In this document: piece after piece, positions 1-5,424 of the stretch
How the letters are laid out: each line of letters begins with the position of its first letter
How positions within the stretch are numbered: the first letter of the stretch is position 1
Position numbers and translations under genes: made by a program
Origin: Nitrospirales bacterium
GTDB taxonomy: Bacteria; Nitrospirota; Thermodesulfovibrionia; Thermodesulfovibrionales; Dissulfurispiraceae
Assembly (NCBI GenBank): GCA_020846375.1
Contig: JADLDZ010000327.1
Span: forward strand, 1-10,913
Direction: 5' to 3'
Length of the DNA stretch: 10,913 nt
Notes under the pieces: generated by a model
The model's database searches: none
Seen by the model: only the letters and a program-made list of their open reading frames with translations
Told to the model about the DNA's origin: nothing

Positions 1-127
1 AAACAGCACGGCTCGCCTTGTATCCGACGGTATTCGTGTTGGCGATATTGTCTCCGATCACTGACAGGGAAAGTCCGTTCGTGCTGAGTCCGCTCACCCC
101 GGTATACAGCGCCGTCATTATACTCAT
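1..127 (-). CDS. flgE: Flagellar hook protein FlgE, N-terminal fragment (runs off the left edge)
   Basis: Only the first 42 codons are in the window. They begin MSIMTALYTGVSGLSTNG and contain IGDNIANTNTVGYK at about residues 24-37. This is the N-terminal rod/hook signature (flg_bb_rod family) shared by FlgE, FlgF and FlgG. The domain forms the inner D0 coiled coil and acts in export and polymerisation of axial proteins. The start ATG at 127 has an AGGAGGG-type ribosome site at 134-140. A second ATG at 118 is less well spaced. FlgE is chosen over FlgF or FlgG because the gene directly follows fliK and flgD, the usual hook cluster order, with 32 nt between flgD and this start. The body of the protein is missing, so the family call is firm and the exact paralogue is inferred from context. 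Confidence 0.87.
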   Translation of the reverse strand, partial: MSIMTALYTGVSGLSTNGLSLSVIGDNIANTNTVGYKASRAV

Positions 128-159
128 CGTAAGCCCTCCTTATGCATTGCTTTCATTTC

Positions 160-612
160 TCACTCCTGACTTGCGGTTTCGGGGTTCTTCACTTCCCGCA
201 CATCGGAAAGCTCGATCTCCTTGGTGGTATCGACTGTCGTCCCGTCCTCCTGCATCTCCTGGTAGGAGAGGACAAGCTGTATGGTCCCGTCCGAGCCCTG
301 GTTCACCTCGGTGACCGTACCGGAAACATCCAGGCTATCCGTCACTTCTTTCCCGATCAGCCCCATGGCGGTGGAGGTCTCCAGGGACTGGCTCATGTTC
401 GTCATCTGCTCCAGGGCGCTGAACTGGGCGAGCTGGGCGATGAATTCCGTATCCTCCATGGGGTTGAGGGGATCCTGGTACTCGAGCTGCTTGGTGAGGA
501 GGTAGAGAAAGTCATCCTTTCCCAAAGAGGTGTTCGTCGTCCCCGTCGAGGAGCTCGATGTGCTCGTATACGACGAGTTCGTAAGGATGCTGCTGGTGCT
601 ATCCGTGGTCAT
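160..612 (-). CDS. flgD: Flagellar hook capping / hook assembly scaffold protein FlgD, short form
   Basis: 150 aa. FlgD is exported and caps the growing hook, directing insertion of FlgE subunits. Residues 1-29 are a Ser/Thr-rich low-complexity leader typical of exported hook-cap proteins. Residues 30-73 hold the FlgD signature: LGKDDFLYLLTKQL, then YQDPLNPMEDTEF, then IAQLAQFSALEQM. A short beta-rich region follows (about 85-140, from GLIGKEV). The protein is much shorter than enterobacterial FlgD (about 230 aa) and lacks room for the extra Ig/FnIII-like domain, so it resembles the short Bacillus type. The ATG at 612 is preceded by GGGAGG (617-622), which overlaps the fliK stop. The gap to fliK is 9 nt, so the two genes are likely co-transcribed and translationally linked. 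Confidence 0.93.
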   Translation of the reverse strand: MTTDSTSSILTNSSYTSTSSSSTGTTNTSLGKDDFLYLLTKQLEYQDPLNPMEDTEFIAQLAQFSALEQMTNMSQSLETSTAMGLIGKEVTDSLDVSGTVTEVNQGSDGTIQLVLSYQEMQEDGTTVDTTKEIELSDVREVKNPETASQE

Positions 613-621
613 GGCGCCTCC

Positions 622-1878
622 CTAGGCGAAGTATTCGAAGAACCGGGGATTCTCTTCCCTGTCCTGTTTTTGCTGCCGGTTTTGCTGTTGATCGGCTTGC
701 CCCTGCCGCTCCCGTCCGTCGGAATAGAACTCCTCCTTATGATCCACCCACATGTCTCCCACCCTGATTCCCGAATCCTCGAGAGACGCCCTGATCTGGG
801 GCACGGCAAGGGAGAACATGTCTTTCACCGCGGAGGATTCCACCCTGATATCGGCTGTCAGCACCCCGTTTTCCATCCTGAGCTTTATCTGAATGCTCCC
901 GAGATCAGGGGGATCGAGCTTCACGATGAGGTTCCTTGTGCCTGTCTCCGCGGCCTTTGCCGCCGCCTCGCCGAGCTCGTTCACCCGGTGCAGCGGCAGG
1001 GCTTCATGCACCGTCGTGCCGCCCTTCCCCCGGGCTTCCGCAGGAAGAGCGGCTGAAAGGGTTACTGCAGCAGGGGGAGGGGCATCCGTATCGTACAAGA
1101 CAGAATCATTCCCCGGTTTCACTCCGGCAGCCTGCAGCGAAGCGCCGGGCACATCCCCCTCCCGCGCCTGCATTTTCATCGACGGCATCAGGGAGTCTTT
1201 TCCCCGTGACACCGGAGGGTCCGTTTTGAGAGGAGCCGCACTGTCTTCAGGAAGAGCGGAGTACACGGAAGGGACTTCACGGGCCGCTTTCGCTTCGAAA
1301 CGAAAATCCCCTGTCTCTCCAAAGCTGCCGGAGAGAGCGGCAGCCTCTCCCTGTGCAGCATCCGGTCCTGCGGCCGGCAGGGAAAAAGCCGCCGGCATAT
1401 TCATACCCTTTGACGGGGTCTCTCCGGCACGTACCCGTATTGTCGTGACGGCATCTCCCCGCCCGGAGAGGGTACCGGGACCGGCCGGCTCCTCCTGCAT
1501 CCCCGGAGGGGCAACGGCCGGCATCGCCGGCAGTACCGCACCGCTCCCCTGCCTCTGCATCTGTGCCATCAACTGCTGTACCAGCACGGCAACTTCCCCG
1601 TCGAAGGGAATTTCACCGCTCTCCACCGGATCTTCCCCACGAGAATCCAGGAAAACGACCTTTCCGTCTTTCTCCGTCACAAAGCCGTTCTGCAAGGCGG
1701 ACAGAGCATCCTTTTTCCCTGCCAGCGCCGCCTTCAGCATCGCGACAAAGTCTCCGCCCTGCGCAGGGAGCTCCTCTCCGCCTCTGGAAGTGGTGACGGC
1801 GACGCTGGACGCTCCGGCGGAGCCTGCCGCACCCTGCATCGTGCTCACCACGTTCACCTGTATCATATCCATCGCCAT
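622..1878 (-). CDS. fliK: Flagellar hook-length control protein FliK
   Basis: 418 aa. FliK is secreted during hook assembly, measures hook length and switches the export gate from hook to filament substrates. The first 300 or so residues are Ala/Gly/Pro-rich and low in conservation, as usual for the ruler part. The C-terminal Flg_hook domain spans about residues 310-385. It includes LIVKLDPPDLGSIQIKLRM (about 317-335) and a second half with SSAVKDMFSLAVPQIRASL and GIRVGDMWVD. The tail (about 390-412) is very rich in Gln, Arg and Asp. The start ATG at 1878 has AGGAGGA at 1887-1893, 8 nt away. ATGs at codons 3 and 5 are too far from this site. A sigma-54-type promoter (1913-1928) sits just upstream. 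The call rests on the C-terminal domain plus position before flgD and flgE. Confidence 0.93.
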   Translation of the reverse strand: MAMDMIQVNVVSTMQGAAGSAGASSVAVTTSRGGEELPAQGGDFVAMLKAALAGKKDALSALQNGFVTEKDGKVVFLDSRGEDPVESGEIPFDGEVAVLVQQLMAQMQRQGSGAVLPAMPAVAPPGMQEEPAGPGTLSGRGDAVTTIRVRAGETPSKGMNMPAAFSLPAAGPDAAQGEAAALSGSFGETGDFRFEAKAAREVPSVYSALPEDSAAPLKTDPPVSRGKDSLMPSMKMQAREGDVPGASLQAAGVKPGNDSVLYDTDAPPPAAVTLSAALPAEARGKGGTTVHEALPLHRVNELGEAAAKAAETGTRNLIVKLDPPDLGSIQIKLRMENGVLTADIRVESSAVKDMFSLAVPQIRASLEDSGIRVGDMWVDHKEEFYSDGRERQGQADQQQNRQQKQDREENPRFFEYFA

Positions 1879-1912
1879 TTGGGAGTCCTCCTGGTAGCTT
1901 TGTCGAGATCAT

Positions 1913-1928
1913 AGCAAATGGCATACCA
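1913..1928 (-). promoter_or_regulatory. Probable sigma-54 (-24/-12) promoter for fliK-flgD-flgE
   Basis: The minus strand reads TGGTATGCCATTTGCT, preceded by C. It fits the sigma-54 consensus YTGGCACG-N4-TTGCW, with exactly 10 nt between the invariant GG and GC. The predicted transcript start, 12 nt beyond the GC, is near 1902. That leaves a leader of about 24 nt containing the fliK ribosome site, which is a natural arrangement. The flgB promoter in this window has the same layout, and an NtrC-type activator is encoded nearby. No activator site was identified. The call is from consensus matching only. Confidence 0.75.
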
Positions 1929-2035
1929 GCAAAAAGGGGAAAGAGAGAAGATAAAAAATTGGGGACATAGTACTATTTTTCTCTTCGGCAGGTTAGTACA
2001 TAGTCAGGGATAAAATTGAGGCTAACACCCCCTCA

Positions 2036-2058
2036 CCCCCTCTTAACCTAAGAGGGGG
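2036..2058. repeat. Perfect inverted repeat, 10-bp stem with 3-nt loop
   Basis: The left arm CCCCCTCTTA (2036-2045) and right arm TAAGAGGGGG (2049-2058) are exact reverse complements around ACC. It has the same C-run/CTTA//TAAG/G-run design as the cores of the neighbouring 52-bp repeats, so it is probably a diverged member of the same family. No T run follows on either strand, so it is not a typical intrinsic terminator. Confidence 0.85.
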
Positions 2059-2109
2059 AATGAAGAGAGGGAATGCAGTCTCCTCCCCCTTGGGAAGGAG
2101 GGAGAATCA

Positions 2110-2161
2110 ACCCCTCCCCTTAGGGTAAGGGGGGCCCGGGAGGGGTTAGCCGGGAAAGAAG
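2110..2161. repeat. 52-bp direct repeat, copy 1
   Basis: This copy matches 2179-2230 at 48 of 52 positions. All four differences fall in a short internal stretch (about 2133-2138). It is itself palindromic: an inner stem CCCCTTA/TAAGGGG (2116-2122 with 2126-2132, loop GGG) and an outer stem ACCCCTCCC/GGGAGGGGT (2110-2118 with 2138-2146). It ends with the tail GGTTAGCCGGGAAAGAAG. Confidence 0.9.
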
Positions 2162-2178
2162 GGGAAGGTGGTGGATCT

Positions 2179-2230
2179 ACCCCTCCCCTTAGGGTAAGGG
2201 GAGGTAGGGAGGGGTTAGCCGGGAAAGAAG
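2179..2230. repeat. 52-bp direct repeat, copy 2
   Basis: This is the second copy, offset by 69 bp from copy 1. It carries a perfect 10-bp stem CCTCCCCTTA/TAAGGGGAGG (2182-2191 with 2195-2204, loop GGG). It also has a competing outer stem ACCCCTCCC/GGGAGGGGT (2179-2187 with 2207-2215). The conserved tail after the palindrome shows that the unit is larger than the hairpin alone. Confidence 0.9.
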
Positions 2231-2321
2231 TGAAACCGCATATTAAAGAGTGACAGTGTACTAGGACTCCGCCATCATTGAAAGAGCGGAAAGCCCTTCA
2301 CCGTTTTGTCCCCTCACCCTA

Positions 2322-2346
2322 CCCCTCTCCCCCGCGGGGAGAGGGG
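2322..2346. repeat. Perfect inverted repeat, 11-bp stem with 3-nt loop
   Basis: CCCCTCTCCCC (2322-2332) pairs exactly with GGGGAGAGGGG (2336-2346) around CGC. It is preceded by CCCCTCACCCTA. That CCCTCACCC...CCCTCTCCCC...GGGGAGAGGGG pattern resembles a type of dispersed palindrome met in many unrelated bacterial genomes. Further imperfect C-run/G-run pairs follow at 2368-2380 and 2401-2420. It differs in core sequence from the 2020-2230 block, so at least two repeat types are side by side. Confidence 0.85.
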
Positions 2347-2462
2347 ATTTCCAGGAGTATTTCCTTTCCCCTTAATGGGGGGTGATTCCTGTAGGTATTT
2401 CCTCCCTAAGAGGGGGGAGGACGAGGGAGAGGGGGACCGGCAGGAGGGACGGAACTTTTTTC

Positions 2463-2990
2463 CTAGGGGGAAGTTTTTTCCGGCAAGACCCGTCCCTTTG
2501 CGAGGATTCTCTTCGAAAGGGAGGCGGCCCTGTCATTCTCTATCTGAGCCAGTATCTTTCCGGCGCTCCTCGGCTTCAGCGCGGTAAGGATCATGACTGC
2601 GGTCTCCTCATCGAGCTTCTCCAGCTTCCGCGCGGCATCCTCGGCAGGCATGGATTCGTACATCTTCGCCAGTTTCGAGAGTCTTTCCTTCGTCTGCTCA
2701 TCCAGAACTTTCCGGAATTCTTCAAGCTCTTTCTTCAGCTTTTTGTACTGTTCGATTTCCCGTTGAATGTCCGCCTTCAGAATCGTCAACCGCTCCTCCT
2801 CGGCGGATTTCTGCTGCTGTGCAGGCTGCTTCGGCAACGGCTGCTGGGCAAAGGAAGGAAACGAGGGGGTGAGCAACAATCCGGAGACGGCAACAGGCAG
2901 GAAAGCAGCCGGAACGGCGGCCAAAACGGTGGTCAGAATGGCGGCCCCCCCCCCTCTCCTGCCCCTTCTTTGACGGAATCCGTTCAACAC
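2463..2990 (-). CDS. MotE/YlxF-like flagellar protein: signal or anchor segment, coiled coil, MgtE_N-like domain
   Basis: 175 aa from the chosen GTG start. Residues 1-15 are basic (RQRRGRR). Residues 16-40 are a hydrophobic segment acting as a signal peptide or membrane anchor, with possible cleavage after PSFA (residue 48). Residues 63-106 form a charged coiled coil. Residues 107-163 (LAKMYESMPAEDAARKLEKL, then ETAVMILTALKPRSAGKIL) match the MgtE N-terminal/FliG-like helical fold found in Caulobacter MotE and Bacillus YlxF. MotE is known as a periplasmic chaperone for the stator partner MotC; a similar role here is inferred. The frame is open upstream to 3218, but that part overlaps fliJ. 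The GTG at 2990 has GGAGGA at 2996-3001, 5 nt away, and lies 16 nt after the fliJ stop. A run of 10 G falls at codons 13-16. Confidence 0.8.
   Translation of the reverse strand: MLNGFRQRRGRRGGGAAILTTVLAAVPAAFLPVAVSGLLLTPSFPSFAQQPLPKQPAQQQKSAEEERLTILKADIQREIEQYKKLKKELEEFRKVLDEQTKERLSKLAKMYESMPAEDAARKLEKLDEETAVMILTALKPRSAGKILAQIENDRAASLSKRILAKGRVLPEKTSP
2945..2954 (-). repeat. G10 homopolymer tract in the motE-like gene
   Basis: There are ten C on the plus strand, so ten G on the coding strand, covering Gly13-Gly15 and the first base of Ala16 just before the hydrophobic segment. With ten G the frame joins the well-spaced GTG start to the rest of the protein. A change of one base would cut the start off from the body. 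Such runs are prone to slippage in cells and to error in sequencing. Confidence 0.95.
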
Positions 2991-2995
2991 CTGTC

Positions 2996-3001
2996 TCCTC
3001 C
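2996..3001 (-). promoter_or_regulatory. Ribosome binding site that decides the GTG start of the motE-like gene
   Basis: GGAGGA on the minus strand lies 5 nt before GTG at 2990. The long open frame to 3218 has no ATG between this point and the fliJ end, so this site fixes the start. A TTG follows immediately at 2987 as a less likely alternative. Confidence 0.75.
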
Positions 3002-3006
3002 TCTCG

Positions 3007-3468
3007 TTACTCCTGCTGATTGCCGGACGGGAGACCGTCCCTCTTCCGGGTATGCCCGGTAACCGCGTGCTCATCCATGCGTATCTGCTCCTTTCTCCGG
3101 TGTTCCTTTTCACGGGCCGCTCTCTGCTTTTCGTCCAGGCGTTGGAAGATCTTCCTTTCCCGGGCCGCTTCCACGAAGGCGCTGCGCGCCGCCTCCACCA
3201 GGCGCTGCTTCTCGGCAACCACCTTTTTCTGGGTATCTATCGCCACGATGAGGCGGTCCACGCCTTTGCTCATGTCCTGCATTTTTTCGATGGGAAACAC
3301 CTCACCGCAGCAGTCGAATCTCTGCCGCAGACCCTCAAATCGGCCTTCAAGAGAAAGGAGATGGTCTTCCGCCGCCGCAAGGTCCCTGAGAGAGAGGGCG
3401 AAACGGTTCCTGGCCTCGTCCTCCTTCCATCTCCTGATGTTCAGGAGGCTTTCGACGGGGGTGCTCAT
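3007..3468 (-). CDS. fliJ: Flagellar export protein FliJ
   Basis: 153 aa. FliJ is the coiled-coil stalk of the export apparatus. It inserts into the FliI hexamer ring, like the gamma subunit of F1, and links it to the gate protein FlhA. The sequence is almost wholly predicted helical and highly charged (about 40% Arg, Lys, Glu and Asp by eye). It starts MSTPVESLLNIRRWKEDEAR and carries heptad-like patterns across residues 10-135. It keeps the usual MDEHA-type end motif (residues 131-135), followed by a short polar tail. The start ATG overlaps the fliI stop as ATGA (3465-3468), the typical sign of translational coupling. Sequence identity in this family is always low, so position after fliI is part of the evidence. 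Confidence 0.88.
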   Translation of the reverse strand: MSTPVESLLNIRRWKEDEARNRFALSLRDLAAAEDHLLSLEGRFEGLRQRFDCCGEVFPIEKMQDMSKGVDRLIVAIDTQKKVVAEKQRLVEAARSAFVEAARERKIFQRLDEKQRAAREKEHRRKEQIRMDEHAVTGHTRKRDGLPSGNQQE

Positions 3469-4799
3469 GCCTTGCCTTCAACCAGGGCAAAGAGAGACGC
3501 GAGGCATTCCTTATAGGTGATCTTATCCTTGATGTCCTGCTTCAGAAGTGTATTGATCCTGTCCATCATCCGGATAGCCTGGTCCAGTTTCGGGTTGGTG
3601 CCCTCCTTGTAGGCGCCGATGGTGATCACATCCTCGTACCTCTTGTAGAGCGCCATGATATCGAGGACCTTCCCTACCGCAGTCTTCTGCTTCTCGTCGG
3701 TGATATCCTTCGCCAGCCTGCTGATGCTCTGGAGCACGTCGACGGCGGGATAGTGATTATGGTTGGCCAGATCCCGCGACAGGACGATATGACCGTCGAG
3801 TATCGACCGTGCGGCATCGGCGATCGGTTCATTCATGTCGTCCCCCTCCACGAGGACCGTGTACAGCCCTGTTATCGTCCCCTTCCTGCCCCAGGTGCCC
3901 GCCCGCTCGAGAAGTTTCGGCAGGAGGTTGAAGACCGAAGGAGGGTATCCCTTCGTGGTGGGAGGCTCGCCCACGGCAAGGCCCAGCTCCCGCTGCGCCA
4001 TGGCAAAACGGGTCAGGGAGTCCATCATCAGGAGGACGTCCTTTCCCCGCGACCTGAAATACTCCGCGACGGCGATCGAGACAAAGGCCCCCCGGATCCG
4101 CATCAGGGGCGAGGTATCGGAGGTGGCTACCACAATCACCGACCTTTTGAGGCCCTCCGCCCCCAGGTCCTTTTCGATAAACTCGCGCACCTCCCGGCCG
4201 CGCTCCCCGATGAGGGAGATGACGTTGATGTCCGCCGCCGTATTCCGTGCGATCATACCAAGGAGAACGCTCTTGCCCACACCGCTCCCGGCCATGATGC
4301 CGATCCTCTGGCCCTTCCCGCAGGTGACCATCAGGTTGATGGCTTTGATCCCCAGGTCGAGAGGCTCGGCAATGCGCTTCCGGAAAAGGGGGTTGATGGG
4401 CTCGTTGTAAATGGGAAAGCGGGGTCCTGCAATGCGCCCTTTCCTGTCGATGGGCTCTCCCATTCCATCGAGCACGCGCCCTAGGAGGCCGTCCCCCACC
4501 CGCACATACCGCTGCCGACCCTTGGCGACGATCTTCGATCCGGGGCCGATGCCGCGCATATCGCCGAGAGGCATGAGGAGGATCTTGTCATCCCTGAACC
4601 CGATGACTTCGGCTTCGACAAAAGACTCCTGCGCAGAGGCGTTCGCCTGTATCTGGCATACGTCGCCGATGTTCGCCCGGGGTCCCGTCCCCTCTATGAC
4701 GAGCCCTACCCCTTTGCTCACCCTGCCGTACACCTTTACCGGGTCCAGGTCCCGGACGGCGTCCCTGCATTTAGCTATTAGTTGCAGTGCCGATGACAT
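3465..4799 (-). CDS. fliI: Flagellum-specific export ATPase FliI
   Basis: 444 aa, normal for the family. FliI is the cytoplasmic ATPase of the flagellar type III export apparatus and is related to the F1 beta subunit. It hydrolyses ATP to help load and unload substrates and chaperones. Visible motifs: Walker A AGSGVGKS (170-177); the catalytic-glutamate segment IGERGREVREF (197-207); Walker B DVLLMMD (254-260) followed by SLTRFAMAQRE; and GEPPTTKGYPPSVF (277-290). The N-terminal beta-barrel part (about 18-95) reads KVYGRVSKGVGLVIEG. The start ATG at 4799 lies inside fliH (29-nt overlap), with AAGGA 8 nt upstream. The N-terminus aligns well with known FliI, so the overlap looks real. The stop is shared in an ATGA overlap with fliJ. 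Confidence 0.97.
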   Translation of the reverse strand: MSSALQLIAKCRDAVRDLDPVKVYGRVSKGVGLVIEGTGPRANIGDVCQIQANASAQESFVEAEVIGFRDDKILLMPLGDMRGIGPGSKIVAKGRQRYVRVGDGLLGRVLDGMGEPIDRKGRIAGPRFPIYNEPINPLFRKRIAEPLDLGIKAINLMVTCGKGQRIGIMAGSGVGKSVLLGMIARNTAADINVISLIGERGREVREFIEKDLGAEGLKRSVIVVATSDTSPLMRIRGAFVSIAVAEYFRSRGKDVLLMMDSLTRFAMAQRELGLAVGEPPTTKGYPPSVFNLLPKLLERAGTWGRKGTITGLYTVLVEGDDMNEPIADAARSILDGHIVLSRDLANHNHYPAVDVLQSISRLAKDITDEKQKTAVGKVLDIMALYKRYEDVITIGAYKEGTNPKLDQAIRMMDRINTLLKQDIKDKITYKECLASLFALVEGKA

Positions 4800-5424
4800 C
4801 CTCCACTTCCTTTAACTTGCCGTCTACGGTGGCATCGATTTCGCCTGTCCTGGTCTCGATAAGACACCCGCCGGGGGTGACGGACGCCAGGGATTCGATA
4901 ACGACCTCCCTCACTCCCACGTGCTCCTTCAGGGTTGCGCTGCCGCCGACAATGACTTCATAATCCTGGGGATTCACTTTCACGATAATCTGTTCCTCCC
5001 CCTCTCCCGCTTTCATGACGGCATCACGGGCGACGTCCAGAATGATATTCCTGTCCAGCTCTATTTCCTTATGGACGATCTTCTTCGCCACGTCAAGGGA
5101 AAGCTCGATCAGCGCGGGGAGCACCTCGTTCATCCTCTTTTTCTTGAAATTCTCCAATTCCCTGAGGATTCCATCGAGTCTTTCGAGCTTCTTCAGGGTC
5201 TCCTGCTCCCCTTCCTTCAGTCCCGCCTCATATCCGGCTGCATGTCCCTTCTCCCGTCCCCGCGTCAGGGCCTCCTCTTCCATCGCCTTTATCCGGGACT
5301 CGATTTCCGCCTCGGAAATTCCGGCATTCGGGGCGGCGGCGGAATCCTCTTCCCGGATGTTCCCGTTATCATCGAAATGAAGAGGCGTATAGGACTGTAT
5401 CATATCGTCTTCGGGATCAGGCAA
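4771..5424 (-). CDS. fliH: Flagellar assembly protein FliH (FliI regulator), probable TTG start
   Basis: 217 aa. FliH binds FliI as a dimer, regulates its ATPase and docks it to the C ring through FliN. Residues 56-72 show the family's glycine ladder: G56, G60, G64, G68 and G72, that is GxxxG repeated four times, in REKGHAAGYEAGLKEGEQ. A charged coiled coil follows (about 72-100). The C-terminal domain (about 100-210) includes LPALIELSLDVAKKIVHKEI and TPGGCLIETRTGEIDATV, as in FliH and V/F-ATPase E subunits. The start chosen is TTG at 5424, overlapping the fliG stop by 8 nt. GGGAGG is 6 nt upstream and AGGAGG 3 nt upstream. The first ATG (5403, codon 8) has no good site. The 3' end overlaps fliI by 29 nt. 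Confidence 0.93.
   Translation of the reverse strand: MPDPEDDMIQSYTPLHFDDNGNIREEDSAAAPNAGISEAEIESRIKAMEEEALTRGREKGHAAGYEAGLKEGEQETLKKLERLDGILRELENFKKKRMNEVLPALIELSLDVAKKIVHKEIELDRNIILDVARDAVMKAGEGEEQIIVKVNPQDYEVIVGGSATLKEHVGVREVVIESLASVTPGGCLIETRTGEIDATVDGKLKEVEDVIGTATNS

Larger units (their letters stand above)
2020..2230. repeat. Palindromic repeat mosaic (REP/BIME- or MITE-like), non-coding
   Basis: The block starts with GGCTAACACCCCCTC (2020-2034). It ends with the near-inverted copy GAGGGGTTAGCC (2209-2220), which also occurs at 2140-2151. Inside are a perfect 10-bp hairpin, an imperfect C-rich/G-rich hairpin (about 2079-2104) and two direct copies of a 52-bp unit. The look is that of dispersed intergenic palindromic repeats seen in many bacterial genomes: short, GC-rich, clustered, not coding and sitting between genes. 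Whether it is repeated elsewhere in this genome cannot be seen from the window. Confidence 0.75.
1929..2462. other. Long non-coding gap between the motE-like gene and fliK, filled with palindromic repeats
   Basis: This is the only stretch over 300 nt without a gene. I see no credible coding region in either direction. Open frames here run through C-rich or G-rich repeats and have no ribosome sites. From right to left it holds a CT/GA-rich zone with several hairpins (2310-2440), about 70 nt of ordinary sequence (2231-2300), a palindromic mosaic with a 52-bp direct repeat (2020-2230), and an A+T-richer stretch (1940-2018) containing the palindrome ATAGTACTAT at 1967-1976. I see no classical terminator: none of the strong hairpins is followed by a T run in the direction of transcription. 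Confidence 0.8.

Noticed and set aside
142..1897. Long plus-strand open frames (142-1056 and 893-1897) opposite flgD and fliK
   Set aside because: They are shadows of the GC-rich, low-complexity FliK gene. The translations are Pro/Ser/Arg-rich without domains, and flgD and fliK explain the region.
2110..2230. CRISPR array
   Set aside because: There are only two copies of a 52-bp palindromic unit separated by 17 nt, with no regular repeat-spacer series and no cas genes.
2036..2346. Intrinsic terminator after the motE-like gene
   Set aside because: Strong hairpins are present, but none is followed by a T run on the minus strand. Calling a rho-independent terminator is not supported, although the hairpins might still affect transcription or RNA decay.
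2306..3062. Plus-strand open frames starting in the repeat region (2306-2587, 2382-3062)
   Set aside because: They begin within CT/GA-rich palindromes, run antisense into the motE-like gene and have no domain content.
2991..3218. N-terminal extension of the motE-like frame up to an ATG at 3218
   Set aside because: This part lies wholly within or between fliJ codons, has no ribosome site and encodes an Arg-rich shadow sequence. The GTG at 2990 has a good site and places the hydrophobic segment near the N-terminus.
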